Positions 1 to 25,196 of a DNA stretch of 64,000 bases are shown one piece after another. This DNA is from Nematopogon swammerdamellus (taxonomy: Eukaryota > Arthropoda > Insecta > Lepidoptera > Adelidae). Below the pieces are notes generated by a model. It made no database searches. It was not told where the DNA came from and saw only the letters and a program-made list of their open reading frames with translations. A program made the translations under genes and the position numbers. Position 1 is the stretch's first letter. Every line of letters begins with the position of its first letter. The stretch lies in assembly GCA_946902875.1 (NCBI GenBank), contig OX336342.1:14997523-15061522 (forward strand). The letters are read 5' to 3'.

Positions 1-2445
1 TGCAAAGAACATTCTAAGGAGTCATCCCATGACACCTTGGTAATAAATATAAACTAAAAGCAATTACTTGGTACCTATGTACAAGAATGTTTAGATAATA
101 GTTACAATGACTGCACAATGCTTGTAATGCGGAAACAATCAATTTGCAACAGTCTGAAGAACGGGTGATAAGCCACGTTCGTACGTGAGTGTTTGCCATA
201 TTTCACTACGTTGTAATATATACAGAGAAAAGGAATACTTAGGGCTAGCACGCACTGCGAATATTATCCGCGCTCTAACACCGCATCGCACCGCGCAGTG
301 GATTTTTATTCGTTCGCAAATTAAAAAGTCACTTTCCATATATTACAAAATTGAAGAATAAACACACATGGATAATATTCGAAGTGTGTGCTGGGCCTAC
401 ATTTTTATTATTTTCTTAGCACATGTTCTCTGCTTTGGTTTAGGATTAGATTTTAATTATGAAAGCAAATGAAAATCAACAATTACATAGGATAATTTAT
501 TGTTTAATTAAATTTATGTACATGATTCAAACAATTCACTACACATGATTGATTCAAATAATCATTTAATCTTAACGTTTAATAACAAAAATAAGGAGAC
601 TATTACATTGATTGAAATAAAATAAGCAAAGACCTGTTTAATAAAGACGGACACCGGATTTACATTCAATATCCTTTATATGTGTAGTGCAGAAGTTGGA
701 CAGACTCCAGAATTAAATTTGTTCCAAACTAAACACGTCTGCAATAGCAGCGTGACACCAACTGTTACACTGATGTAACAAAACTCTAAAGAATCACAGA
801 AAGTTCAGTGAAGTGGGATTACTGACTACTTACGCATACTTACATCACAGGACTGCTTTGCATATTCAACTTGAAGATTTGCTTTTCATAATGAGAATTT
901 CAAATTTAATTATGAATATGACAATGACATTTAGTTTTAATCAGTGAGAGGAATAGAGGTAAATTAACACGAAAGTAAAGGAGCGTGTTGCTGTCCAGTT
1001 TGGTGTAGCCGGCACGACACGACATGACAACATGCGGACTGGTGAAGTAGCCGACCAACCGACCCTGCACAACACAATTCACTCCGCTCATACTTGCACT
1101 CTATTCCTTACTATTACATATTGAAACTCTTTGGAGACTAAACATTTGAGCAACATTTTTATGCAGTAAGAGTTGGTTATAAATTTCAAAAAAATACATT
1201 CATATTTTCTGTAAAGTAAAAAGTTAAACTATTCATGACATATTTTACTTGACAATATCACCTGAGATTATAAGACAAATTATCACAATAAAAAGAAAAA
1301 ACTGATACTACTTTGCTAAACATGTCCAAATTTTGTTGACCTCCCTAGCTCATTTCCTTTACAAAAATGTAATAATTTTAAACAAATACATTCCTAAAAA
1401 ATTATGAGCTTTTGGATATTTGTTATATCAACAAAGCTATTCAATTTGAAGAATTTGGCATCTAACCTAAGCAAGGACTCTAGTTTTCTTTGAAAATTTA
1501 AATATTACATCTACAAAAACCTCTATCACACAAAATATCTACTTAGAAAAAGTAGAATCAATTTTCTATACATTAAATTACCCGCACATATTGACTTTTA
1601 AAAGAATATTTATATCTCACTCAATCTAGCAAGCCACTCCCCTCGCGCTTTTAAAAATGTGTGTGTGAGAATTTCATCCGCGCTTATTTGTTTGTGTGCA
1701 TGACATGCCTCACCATTGTCTTATTTTTAATTCATTCAAAGGCGTCGAACAACGTACCAACAGTATAACAAGATGGAGTCATGTAAACAGCAGTCAGGTA
1801 TGCATTTAAGGTATAATTGAATAAGTCCTTGTATTCTGATACTCACATTAATTAAATACCACACAGCACTTTGATCCATTTTTTATTTTCTCAGCCAAAA
1901 TTAAAAATGTTCATGTTTGTATTCTTTGACATGAATAAATACATCTAAACGGTTGAATGACAATTCATGATTTTGAGGCGACTGAACCTTGATGTAGGTT
2001 TGGCGGACTGACCTAGCTTTGACGATGTGACGAAACAAATATCAAATTTAAAGGAAAATCATCATATAAATCTTTATTTCATTAAAAATTACTTTTTGTG
2101 TTTTTAGTCATTAGCTTGTTGTGTTTGTGTACAAATTCGAAAGAATATTAGTGTTATTATTTGAGGGAAGGAAGGATTAATCAATAGTGTTTATCAAAAT
2201 TATACCTCTTATATTTATATTTGAGTCGCCCAAAATGTTACATGTTTTATAAAGAAATTGAATTCTACAATCGCAGTGGAGGGGTGTAACAGAGTGATTT
2301 CATTTATGACTACCAAAATACTGGTACAGTAAGCGGCAGTAAATAATGTACATTGGGCTTTAGAAAGAGAAAATCCAGTTGTAGAGCATCGGCCCTGTCG
2401 CACAGAGATGTGCGAGTAAGTGCGACAGAGACAATGCTGTATTTT
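1..2445. other. AT-rich intergenic DNA, no gene recognised
   Basis: Both strands carry only short ORFs with no family resemblance. Long A/T-rich stretches dominate. A short ATG segment starting at 1773, followed by a GT donor-like site, is too small to support as an exon. Confidence 0.6.
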
Positions 2446-2497
2446 ATTCATTTTTAAGTTTCCGGATTAACAGTATGTTTAAAGACTTACATAAGTC

Positions 2498-2531
2498 GAC
2501 GTTTCGCCCGCTACGTCACGGGCTTCATCAG
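2498..2531 (-). ncRNA. hammerhead-ribozyme-like core, left arm of palindrome
   Basis: This is the mirror image of the core at 2658-2691. Read on the minus strand it gives CUGAUGA, a 5-bp GCCCG/CGGGC helix, GAAA, then C-GUC. Because the palindrome is symmetrical, both strands would transcribe the same motif. Self-cleavage is inferred from the motif only. Confidence 0.4.
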
Positions 2532-2657
2532 GAACTGCGGGAGTTCCTGGAGCCGACGTCTGGTGTCCGTTGTACCAGACGTCAAACTCAGACGTCAAAC
2601 AGTTTGACGTCTGGTACAACGGACACCAGACGTCGGCTACAGGAACTCCCGCAGTTC

Positions 2658-2691
2658 CTGATGAAGCCCGTGACGTAGCGGGCGAAACGTC
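2658..2691 (+). ncRNA. hammerhead-ribozyme-like core, right arm of palindrome
   Basis: CUGAUGA (2658-2664) is followed by helix II (2666-2670 GCCCG with 2679-2683 CGGGC), GAAA (2684-2687), and C then GUC at 2689-2691, the usual cleavage triplet. The ACGU at the junction is self-complementary, as in dimer-type minimal hammerheads. Deviations are one extra A between the CUGAUGA box and helix II, and only weak pairing for helix I (AGUUC against GACUU). Minimal hammerheads are known from Penelope-like elements and retrozymes. Assignment to either is inference. Confidence 0.45.
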
Positions 2692-2743
2692 GACTTATGT
2701 AAGTCTTTAAACATACTGTTAATCCGGAAACTTAAAAATGAAT

Positions 2744-3685
2744 ACAATTAATAACAGTGTAAACTTAAAAACATTAGTAATGCTGTATTTATTTACTGCC
2801 GCGTACTGTAACCCTAGTATTAAAAAAATATAGATCAATACATTATTTAACTAATTTAATCTAAGTTGTTTGTGGAATGAAATCTGTTCACAAATTCATA
2901 AAAATATTACTGTTAATGGAAATTATGGCAAATAATTTTAGGTACTTTCTTGTAGTACCATTTTTTTAAGTACTGATGATGGGAAATGTTGGTATAATTT
3001 TATTACTGCTCTTAATGAATAAGTCAAATTAAAGTCAGTAATAAATAGTAATAATTTAGATTAATTTAATTCTAACGAAAATGTGGAGCGATTAACATTC
3101 CATCTTAGTTCTCAATTAGTCAGTGATCCCACACAAATCTTAAGTTTATAACAAAAAACAATGCGAAATTCTCCCTAATTAATTCTAAAATAAAATAAAA
3201 CCTACAAACAAAACTTATTTGTAGTGTAAAAAATATAGAGGACAATACTTTTATGTCTGTTAAATTAGTAGAAAATAAAATACCAATAGCTTATACCTAC
3301 TGGTGTCGGGACTTCTTCGTAGAGGGCACACTACTGACTTTCGTTCATGAGTTTCGGCACCTGTCAAACTAGCAGGCTAACATCAATGTCTTTGGGTGAT
3401 TCTGTATTTTTGTTGCTGCTAAATGTAACAAGTTATAGAAAGTGTGACCTTAATGAGGATTTTATGGAATATTTGTGATCCATTGATCCACAACGTCAAC
3501 TCCCTATTTCTTTCCCGGAAATTACATCCGGATTCTTTTTTCTAATTAAATTGAGGAGTTCAAAGCGCCTCTATCCATTTAAATTTTTTTATTTTTCAAA
3601 ACTTGCTAACCCACACACGTCGCGCACCGCACGACCTCTGACTCCGTCAAATGTCGGAGATATTCGCGACCGCAATTCGTTACGC
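2744..3685. other. AT-rich intergenic DNA, nothing recognised
   Basis: No ORF with family resemblance, RNA gene or clear repeat boundary is visible on either strand. Confidence 0.55.
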
Positions 3686-3689
3686 AAGG

Positions 3690-4165
3690 TAAGAAAAAAA
3701 TATATGAACACCTATAGCAAATTTGGCATGGTTGTAATCCTTACAACATTTCCTACAAAGTATCTACACTTTACAGTTCACTCACTAACCTTTATTTTGA
3801 TTCCAAATAAAATTGTGAGTTGAACATAACACAAACATTTGAACATGGATAAAAACCTCCAATAATAACATATTCACATCAGAAATGTTGTATTCTTTCA
3901 AATTTATATACAAACACATAAAACTAATGTCTAAAAAGACCAAAAATCTTGTTTCTTTGTGGCGGCTGCCCGCTGAATTCGCAAGTGAACATAGCATCCG
4001 TCAACAAGTCAAGAATTCAACTGAGAAATCTCACAAATTTTTCATCTAAGCTGGCGGCATATCTTCAATTTTATTTAGAAGAATAGTGAGCCTTATCCCA
4101 ATATTCAAAGAGCATGTATTTAAATGCCGAAAGTCAACCGCACCCCCGTTCCAAAATTGGAATGC
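3690..4165 (+). repeat. dispersed repeat, copy A (inverted copy near 19.0-19.4 kb)
   Basis: The block beginning ATATGAACACCTATAGCAAA and continuing through AGCCTTATCCCAATATT and TTCCAAAATTGGAA matches, with small indels, the minus strand of 18990-19405. Short ORFs in the two copies are related because the DNA is related, not because a protein is conserved. In copy A the repeat leads directly into the THAP exon at 4387. Confidence 0.75.
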
Positions 4166-4386
4166 GACGTTTCGGTCCCCTGCGACGTCAGGGCTCACGC
4201 ACTCTATGTACTTGCGCGCGATAACTACCTACCGCCGACCGGACCGCCGGCGATCCATAATTCATTGGGCTGCCGACAGCCGCGTGGAGCTAACCTACGT
4301 GAGCGCGCGCTCACGCTACTGCTTCGTACGGTCGTACCTACCTATATCCAAAGAGTTTCTTTGCCTATTTCTTAATTCAAGTTGAC

Positions 4387-4499
4387 ATGGCTTCTGTTAA
4401 TAGTGGCAGTGGCAATTTATGTGCAGTAGATGGATGTAAATCCAGCAAGAGGAGAGATAAAAATCTCTCTTTTTTCCACTTACCTGCTGATGAAGAAAT
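4387..4499 (+). CDS. orphan first exon of a THAP-domain protein (partial)
   Basis: An ATG opens a 37-codon stretch with a C-x4-C pair and FFHLP, matching the start of a THAP zinc finger (C2CH fold, sequence-specific DNA binding; found in host regulators and in P-element transposases). It ends at a GT donor (GTGAGTAT at 4500) with two nucleotides of a split codon. The rest of the finger (the downstream C and H, and the AVPTIF-type end) is not seen downstream in this window. It could be the first exon of a gene with a long intron, or an exon carried by the repeat just upstream. Family resemblance is good; gene status is uncertain. Confidence 0.5.
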
Positions 4500-4544
4500 G
4501 TGAGTATATTGTTTTTGTTGAGCAATAATTACCTATTCTAAAAA

Positions 4545-5060
4545 ACCGGACAAGTGCGAGTCGGACTCGCACACGAAGGGTTCCGTACCACCGTACAAGA
4601 TTTAACACTATGTAGGTACTTTATTTTTTATATTTTTACTATTTCTTGTTATAGCGGTAATAGAAATACAGCCCGCTGACAGACGGACGGACGGCGGGGC
4701 TTAGTAATATGGTCCCGTGGCACCCTTTGGTACGGAACACTAAAAATGGTAGGTAGATAGGAATTTTGGTTTATGTTGTGTTAAATAAGTCCGCCTTCTG
4801 CCAAGCAGAAAGGTGTATGTAAAGGTCGACTGGAAGTAATTGCCGCCGGAAATAAGTCCGGCTTCGCTTGGCAGATGTATTTTTAATCTATACCGAATAA
4901 AATCGGTTAGATAAGCATGCGTACAGGTAACAATAATAACATTACAGGGGTAGTAGGTAGGTAGGATTACCTGAAGTATTTTCGGGCTGAACTAATTTCT
5001 TCCTTTAATATATTTTAACGAGGGCGAAGCCGCGGGCTAAAACTAGTAGTAGCCTATATG
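4545..5060. repeat. cluster of dispersed lepidopteran-type repeat fragments
   Basis: It begins with AAACCGGACAAGTGCGAG and TCGGACTCGCAC, then GGGTTCCGTACC, and the fragment closes near 4740 with TTTGGTACGGAACAC. Another fragment (4785-4880) repeats AATAAGTCCGCCTTC. The end at about 5015-5050 (GCGAAGCCGCGGGC then CTAGT) resembles the 3' terminus of Helitron-like elements. Family names are from general familiarity, not a database search. Confidence 0.5.
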
Positions 5061-5519
5061 TTAAACAAAAAAAAAATTGGTACCTATCTAACAGTAAAAA
5101 AACATTTTTAAATCTGTGCTGCAGCTCGCGAACAAACATTCACACATATTTCCTCTTTACAATATTATAATAATATTAAAGATTGTGTAATGCATTGATA
5201 TTTTTATCGAAAGTAGCAGCCCTAACGTCACCGAATTTGCTTCAAGGCCCCGCGTCCGCGCGCAGCTGCAAAGCAATAATCACTTTACGCTCTTTCGTTT
5301 AGGTACATTTTCGCACGCAGCGACTGGCGTCGTAAAAGTTTAGGCTATTAAAGCCGAAGGTACGTAACTTTTTCTATGGAGAGATTCATCTGTTACGAAG
5401 TAACTATTTAGTAATCTGTGGCGACGTGTTAAGGCTACTAGTTAAATATAATGATGTTTTACCTCATTTACATTATCTAAAAAAATTACAAGCATTCTAT
5501 TGCTTTTTTTTATTGAAAT
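5061..5519. other. unassigned noncoding DNA
   Basis: No coding signal. A moderately GC-rich patch (5220-5340) sits in AT-rich surroundings without a recognisable feature. Confidence 0.45.
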
Positions 5520-6240
5520 ATTGATCGAGTAGGCTTTGCGTCTCTTTGTTGGATAAAGGCGAGTTTGCATTTTAACACTATGGATAAGGTTTGCATTTTA
5601 TCACTACGGATAGAGACGGGTTTGCATTTTATCGCTATGGATAGAGATGGGTTTGCAATCACTATGATAGAGGCGGTTTTGCCTTCACCCAACCTGGCCC
5701 TGTGGACGGTATTATGAGACTGCCAAGCAGGTATGTAACTTCATACTGTCGATAAGTACTCCTTGCTGTATTTACTTGCACAGAAGCAATATTAACTTTA
5801 ATTGTAACATAGCAAATGTTCCTGTATTAAAAATAAGCAAACTAACAGCATGCAACGGAGTCAAATGAAGGTGGATGCCATCACAGTTAGATACAAGACA
5901 CATGGATACAATACGGCTCTGTGATTGGTGCAGGCGTGATAGAGGCGCTTGTGTTACTAAACGGGTAAAGCATTTCGCATCTGGGGGGTTAAGTTGATCG
6001 CGTTTGTGACACCTGAAGATCCTCATGTCACACGTGAATCCTGGGTGGTGCCAAATGAACAAGAAATGGTCTGCAGCCGCCCCGGTCATCTTGTGCCTTC
6101 ATGGAGGACATAGGCTGGCCGGGGATCAAGGGGTTTTGCACGAAGGTCCCCGACCAAGAGGGACTAGTTTGCAAGCTCCGAGCCAGCCCCTCACTACTAC
6201 TACAACAACATTACTAAACGCTTTATAGAGGCGGCTTTAC
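5520..6240. repeat. degenerate tandem repeats and an unclassified dispersed repeat
   Basis: 5540-5700 holds four to five imperfect copies of a 30-40 bp unit built on GGTTTGCATTTTATCACTA and GGATAGAG. 5930-6235 (GATAGAGGCGCTTG through CCTCACTACTACTAC) reads like the tail of a non-LTR retroelement, but no RT motif remains. Confidence 0.4.
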
Positions 6241-6660
6241 ACCTACCTACATTTCTAATTTGATTTTGAAGGTGCTGAGGTTGCGATGGCTCCACCGAAC
6301 ATATCCGCGCCCATTGGCAGTACAGTAAGGTGTCAATCGAGGGCACGATTGGATAGAAGCAGTTTGTACGTATTTGACATAATATGACAATAAAGGAAAT
6401 TGCAATGTGTTGCCAGTAATTAAAAACCATCACCGGTAAAAAAATAGGATAGAGGCGCTTTTATAGGATCTAAGATCTATAGGACCCTACAATTATTACA
6501 ATATTGATGAGATGTTGATGATATTTATAGCTAGTGTAAGAAAAACAAAAAAAAAACACATTTGACAAAATTAAGTTAAACTTTAGTCATCCATGACCAT
6601 AATCCTAATTTAAGAAAGAATGTATTGAAACTGTGGAATATATATTATATATAATATGCT
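6241..6660. other. AT-rich DNA, nothing recognised
   Basis: Only short ORFs and A-rich runs are visible. Confidence 0.5.
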
Positions 6661-7596
6661 TCGTCATTTGTGTCAAACCCGTCGGGAGGGTTGCATACAC
6701 ACTCAAATAAACACGTTACGCAAAAAAAAAAAAAATTTTTTAGCATTACTTTTCGAGAAATTTAACAAAACATGTTTGCTACCTAAACATTAAAAAGATC
6801 AACCTGTGTGTAACAGTAGGTAACTTGGACTGTACGAAGTGAATGACCGTACTATTTTCAAACGCAGAACAGATGTTTGTTGTGTTTTTGAATGTGTGAC
6901 AGGGAGTGTGTGCGTGTGTGAGTATGTGTGGGTACTCTTCACTTACAATAGTAGTTAGAAACTTACATACTAGGTACTTACCTACATTTACAAAAATTGC
7001 TGGAAATAGCCACCTCGCACTCGGATGCAAAGAGTGGCCTTCCTCACGCATGATGCTCTGATTCACACGAACTAGAGTGTCACTGTCACCTCTTATTATA
7101 CCGAATGCGTTTACGATCCGGACACGCAACTCTTCTTCAAATCTAGCGGCCGGACATACTATGACGTACAGCTGTTCAAACATCGTCACACACAGCAGCA
7201 ACTAAGTTCCATACGGCGGCGGCATTTTGAATTTGCGAAACATGACATGCTCTTTCGCGAATTGCTCGCAACACACTGAAGAAAAACATAAGCGCCCCCT
7301 CCGCCGCGCGCGGGGTTAGTGCGGGGGGCTCGGGCGTCGTCGTCGGCATCCCCCTTTGTCGCAAGTTCGCTCGCTGCCGACAAAGTAAGCCACAAGGTCA
7401 GTAGGCCTTTTGTCAGCGCGCGCGCCGCCCCCGCCGCCGCCGGCGCCGCCACTCAAACTAGCTACTTACCTACGTGTGCGGTGTGGTGTGTGTGCCTACG
7501 TTTCATGTTTTTTGGCAAGGGTCTAAGCATGATTGGTTTTTATATTTAATTTTTTGTTAGATGTTAGGAAAAATGCTCCTATAAACATATGTTGTT

Positions 7597-7836
7597 TTGT
7601 ATAAGTTTTTCAGTTATGCGGTATAATTAAAGCGGCTCACTTTTATTAGTCGACGTTTCGTCCCTCGCTCCGGGGACATCGTCAGGACTCGCGGAACTGC
7701 GACGACCTGGAGGACACCCGACACGTCGTCCAGTCAGATGTCAACTGCCGGTCGCCGCTGACTTAGCTTGTAACGATGGTAAAGCGAGTCGTTTTAATTA
7801 TACCGCATAACCGAAAAACTTATACAATGTGTAATA
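7597..7836. mobile_element. hairpin element with about 40-bp imperfect terminal inverted repeats
   Basis: GTATAAGTTTTTCAGTTATG and CGGTATAATTAAA on the left are mirrored by TTTAATTATACCG and CATAACCGAAAAACTTATAC on the right. The interior is GC-rich and contains GTCGACGTTTCG, also found in the 2.4-kb palindrome. It codes for nothing visible and carries a hammerhead-like core on the minus strand. Confidence 0.65.
7645..7690 (-). ncRNA. hammerhead-ribozyme-like core
   Basis: On the minus strand: CUGACGA (7685-7679), a GUCCC/GGGAC helix II, GAAA (7659-7656), then C-GUC (7654-7652 as the triplet). Helix I can form as AGUC before the CUGACGA box with GACU after the cleavage triplet (4 bp). One extra nucleotide lies between CUGACGA and helix II, as in the 2.66-kb motif. 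This is the most complete of the three cores. Activity is untested. Confidence 0.5.
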
Positions 7837-7936
7837 ACGGTAAACGCCTAAACGAACATATATGTTTTTTTCTTACGTAAAGTGTTTATTTGAGTGCTTA
7901 TGTAAACCTCCCGACGGGTTTGACAGAAATAAGGAA

Positions 7937-8370
7937 GCACCTTATATATATTTTTATGATTAGCATCACAATTACTGTAAAAGCCATTTACAACTTAGAA
8001 ATGGGTCAAATTGGGGATGCACAAACCTAGTTTTAAATTACCGTTTACACTTTGATATAATAGTTACCTGCTTATGGATATTTTACTTTTCTGTGGTGCA
8101 TAAGGCAAACTACCAACAGGATGCAATGTCTTCCAGTCAACATTATACACAACACTTCACCATTAGAAACATTTCCTCTCCGATATCAATATATTCTTAT
8201 TATATTATATTCTTGTTCTTTAAAATTCAGAAACCCTGTATGAGTAAATTCGCAAAAGTAATTTATGAATTGTACTTTTTAAACTTCGTCTATAGAAAGT
8301 AAACTATTCGTTACCCATAGAAAGTCAGTGAGTGGTTAGCCCGCAACGTGAAGTGAATGTGACATCGTTT
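7937..8370. other. AT-rich DNA downstream of the FAM76 stop
   Basis: It contains no ORF of note. It lies just past the FAM76 stop codon and probably includes the 3' UTR of that minus-strand gene. Confidence 0.5.
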
Positions 8371-22781
<14,411 letters not shown>

Positions 22782-23204
22782 CTTGCAAGTGATAGATAGA
22801 TAACGCAGGGACGCCGAACTTTCTTGCTCAAGTTCAGCTCAGGTAAGCACTCGACAAGAACACGGAAGCTGTGATTACAGTGATTTATTACTGTGCACGG
22901 AAGGAAGACTGAGGTTTTAAGTACAAATGAACAATTGACCAGCAATACCCCGAAAAATAAGGAGCCTCATCAGCCTCAATGATGTGAATTTTGATGAAGA
23001 GACGGACGGACGGACCACGGACCACAGAGCAATGAGCAAATACAATACCTAACCAAAGAGTCAGTGTTGCCAACTCAAATTTTGAAATTCTCCTAGATTG
23101 ACTTCTGAAATCCCCTAAAAATCTCCTAGAAAATTTTCATCCTCCTAAAAAATTCTCCTGGAATTCAAATTGTACAAATTTACTGTATTTAGTGTACTTA
23201 TTTG
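22782..23204. promoter_or_regulatory. FAM76 upstream region
   Basis: This interval lies immediately upstream of the FAM76 start codon and must include at least part of its 5' UTR and promoter. No TATA box or specific factor site can be supported by eye. Confidence 0.35.
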
Positions 23205-23690
23205 TATTTGTACCGTGTGGGGTCGGTACTTAAAAAGAATAGCCCCACTGCATCTCTCCCCGTCGCATGTCGTAAAAGTCGACCAAGGGATAAGAAAATT
23301 CGTCAGCCTCGGTAACTCAGTGGCGCGGTTGGTTAGTCAACTGTTATTAAGCAACGCTGAGCGCGGTCAGTGATTTCATGGGTGACCGCTCGACCGTTGG
23401 AGGCTGACCGTGGTTCGGATTCCACGTTAAACTGTAGGTCCCTTCCCTTCTTACTTTACTAGGTGGTAGGGTTTATCCCGGCCGGGTTGGTACCACCGCA
23501 CTGAACGAAACGTCGGTCGAAACGGCTATGTAAATAGTTCGTGTTTTCCGTCCAGTTTAGTGTAGCCGACATGAAATGAAGGGAAGCACTGACATGGCAC
23601 CTAGTTCACCCTGTGTTATGGGCTGACATCACGGATGTTGTAGGTGATGTAGCCTACCGTGTCAGGTTCCATAAAAAAAAAAAAAATAAA
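23205..23690 (+). mobile_element. RTE-like fragment joined to a full tRNA/5S-like SINE
   Basis: 23210-23290 repeats the AAGAATAGCCCCACTGCATC / TCGTAAAAG block. At about 23302 the SINE begins (GTCAGCCTCGGTAACTCAG), followed by GCTGAGCGCGGTCAGTG and the 3' half, and ends in an A-rich tail (CCATAAAAAAA). Confidence 0.75.
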
Positions 23691-23819
23691 AAAAAAAAAA
23701 ACTTATAGTTGTATTTTTATGTAGGCTGTTGTGTATTGTGTATATTTTAGTCAAATAAATGTTTTTTTTTTCTCAAAAACTAAAAAAAAAAAAAAAATTG
23801 TACAAATTTCACCACATTT

Positions 23820-24240
23820 TTGGTGTTGCTTATCCGTACGGGATCATATTACTAAGCCTAGGCCGTCTGTCTGTCCGTTTGTCTTACCTGTAATGCCGTC
23901 ACTTCACTTGACTTGGCTTAGCGTATTCGTGTTTGTTGCAAACATTTTAGTTTTATCTCGCTCTAAACAAGCCATTAAAGGGAGACGAAACGGAAAAAAA
24001 ATTTGCCAAATACACGAATACGCTAAGCCAAGTGAAGTGCCGGCATAAAGGACTGTATTTTTTGCAAGCTAAAAACCGGTCAAGTGCGAGTCGAACTCGC
24101 GCACTGAGAATTATCGCGCACGCGCACAGAGGAGCTATCGAGCTATCCTTACATTAAGGGAAAATATCGATGCAAAAGAAAATGTATGTGTACAACACGA
24201 TTCAAATAAGAATAGGATTCTACGAACTGTCAAACTGACG
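23820..24240. repeat. AAGTGCGAGTC-type repeat fragments
   Basis: AAACCGGTCAAGTGCGAGTC at about 24062 plus flanking fragments, and an imperfect inverted pair TTCACTTGACTTGGCTTAGC / GCTAAGCCAAGTGAAG (about 23910 and 24022). Confidence 0.5.
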
Positions 24241-24339
24241 GGACAAACGCCAAACTGCCTTCACTTTAGTAAGACTTCCGTATGGCGTGCAAAAAAAGAA
24301 ATATACAATTCGAAAAAAAAATAAGAAGAAATAGAAAGA

Positions 24340-24425
24340 GAATAATTTATCATCATCATCATCATCAGCCTGTATCGGTCCACTGCTGGACATAGGCCTC
24401 TCCCAAGGCACGCCACCACACGCGG
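24340..24425. repeat. (CAT)n-led dispersed repeat fragment
   Basis: (CAT)n is followed by CAGCCTGTATCGGTCCACTG and CTGGACATAGGCCTCTCCCA, a common lepidopteran repeat end. It is truncated at about 24425. Confidence 0.6.
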
Positions 24426-24504
24426 AATAATTAATAATTAAGAGAATAATTAATTACTTCTAAATAAATATTTCTTTGAACAACAGAGATTCACACAGAG
24501 ATAC

Positions 24505-24611
24505 TGATAAATATGCGGTTGGTGTTTTCCATCTTTATTGACACACAGCAAAACAATCAACAAAACACAATCACGTTCCAGTGCGCGCGCACTCTACGAA
24601 CATACATATTA
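24505..24611 (-). repeat. 3' LTR of the minus-strand Gypsy element
   Basis: 107 bp, identical by eye to the 5' LTR. Read on the minus strand it ends ATTTATCA and contains AATAAAG, a polyadenylation signal. A purine-rich tract (AAGGTGGAGGAA) lies immediately before it. Confidence 0.93.
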
Positions 24612-24647
24612 TTCCTCCACCTTAAATTAAAAGTTACCTAGAAGGAT

Positions 24648-25196
24648 CTACGTTTTATAGTTTATAACTTTTCGCGGTCTCAATACCCGCGCAGGAACAT
24701 CGGAAGACGTAGTGGCCGTTCTTGTAACGGCAGCTGCTGCTGGGTCAGCCACGGCGAACTCTCCCTCTGTCTCATCGGCGGCAGGTACAGCACGCCTCGC
24801 ATCTTCTACTGCTTCCTGTACCTCTCCCGATGTCTCTCGCAGCACATCTTGCTCTTCCGGAAGCTGAGTGAGCGGCGGCGTAGTCAGCGACGGCGGAGCA
24901 GCCCATACTGTAGGTGGTGCCGGAAATGTCACTCTACTACTTCCTCCACCAGGTGACGACTGGCCCGCCGCAACAGCGTCATCGCCACCTTTGTACTCCT
25001 ATAATTGGTCGACATGTTTTTTAATCGATATCTTCAGGTCTTCCGCGAACACGATATACGTATTTCTACCTAACACTTTTGTAATCACTCCTCTTTTCCA
25101 CTGTACTGACTTATCTTGTTTGTAAATTTTAAACAAAACTCTGTCATCCTTTTTGAAAATTTTTTTTCTACTTCCACCCCTATACTTATTCTGCAA
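24648..25196 (-). pseudogene. Gypsy integrase C-terminal region, frameshifted
   Basis: It continues the integrase C-terminal barrel (DDRVLFKIYKQDKSVQWKRG), is interrupted by a TAG at 24999-25001, then continues in the same frame through a Pro/Ala-rich linker to PARVLRPRKVINYKT and stop, just before the 3' LTR. Confidence 0.85.

Larger units (their letters stand above)
2446..2743. repeat. 298-bp near-perfect palindrome (foldback element)
   Basis: The left arm 2446-2588 and right arm 2601-2743 are inverted copies of 143 nt separated by a 12-nt loop. The only mismatch I see is near the GGAGCC/GGCTAC step. The arms contain GTCGACGTTTCGCCCG and a mirrored ACGTCTGG block. A transcript from either strand would fold into one long hairpin. 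Each strand also contains a hammerhead-like core (separate entries). Near-identity of the arms implies recent formation or ongoing arm conversion. The element family is not recognised. Confidence 0.9.
6666..7935. repeat. 1.27-kb interval bounded by inverted copies of a roughly 57-bp sequence
   Basis: The left copy at 6666-6725 contains CAAACCCGTCGGGAGG and ACTCAAATAAACAC. The same blocks occur inverted at about 7872-7935. Between them lie noncoding DNA, a GC-rich CpG patch (about 7200-7460) and the hairpin element at 7597-7836. The interval may be one large TIR element or two independent copies of a short repeat in opposite orientation. Confidence 0.5.

Noticed and set aside
1773..1796. Possible first exon (MESCKQQS then GT)
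   Set aside because: Eight codons only, with no partner exon and no recognisable protein.
7186..7452. Overlapping Ala/Arg-rich open frames in a CpG patch
   Set aside because: Open in several frames because of GC-rich composition; no motif or splice support.
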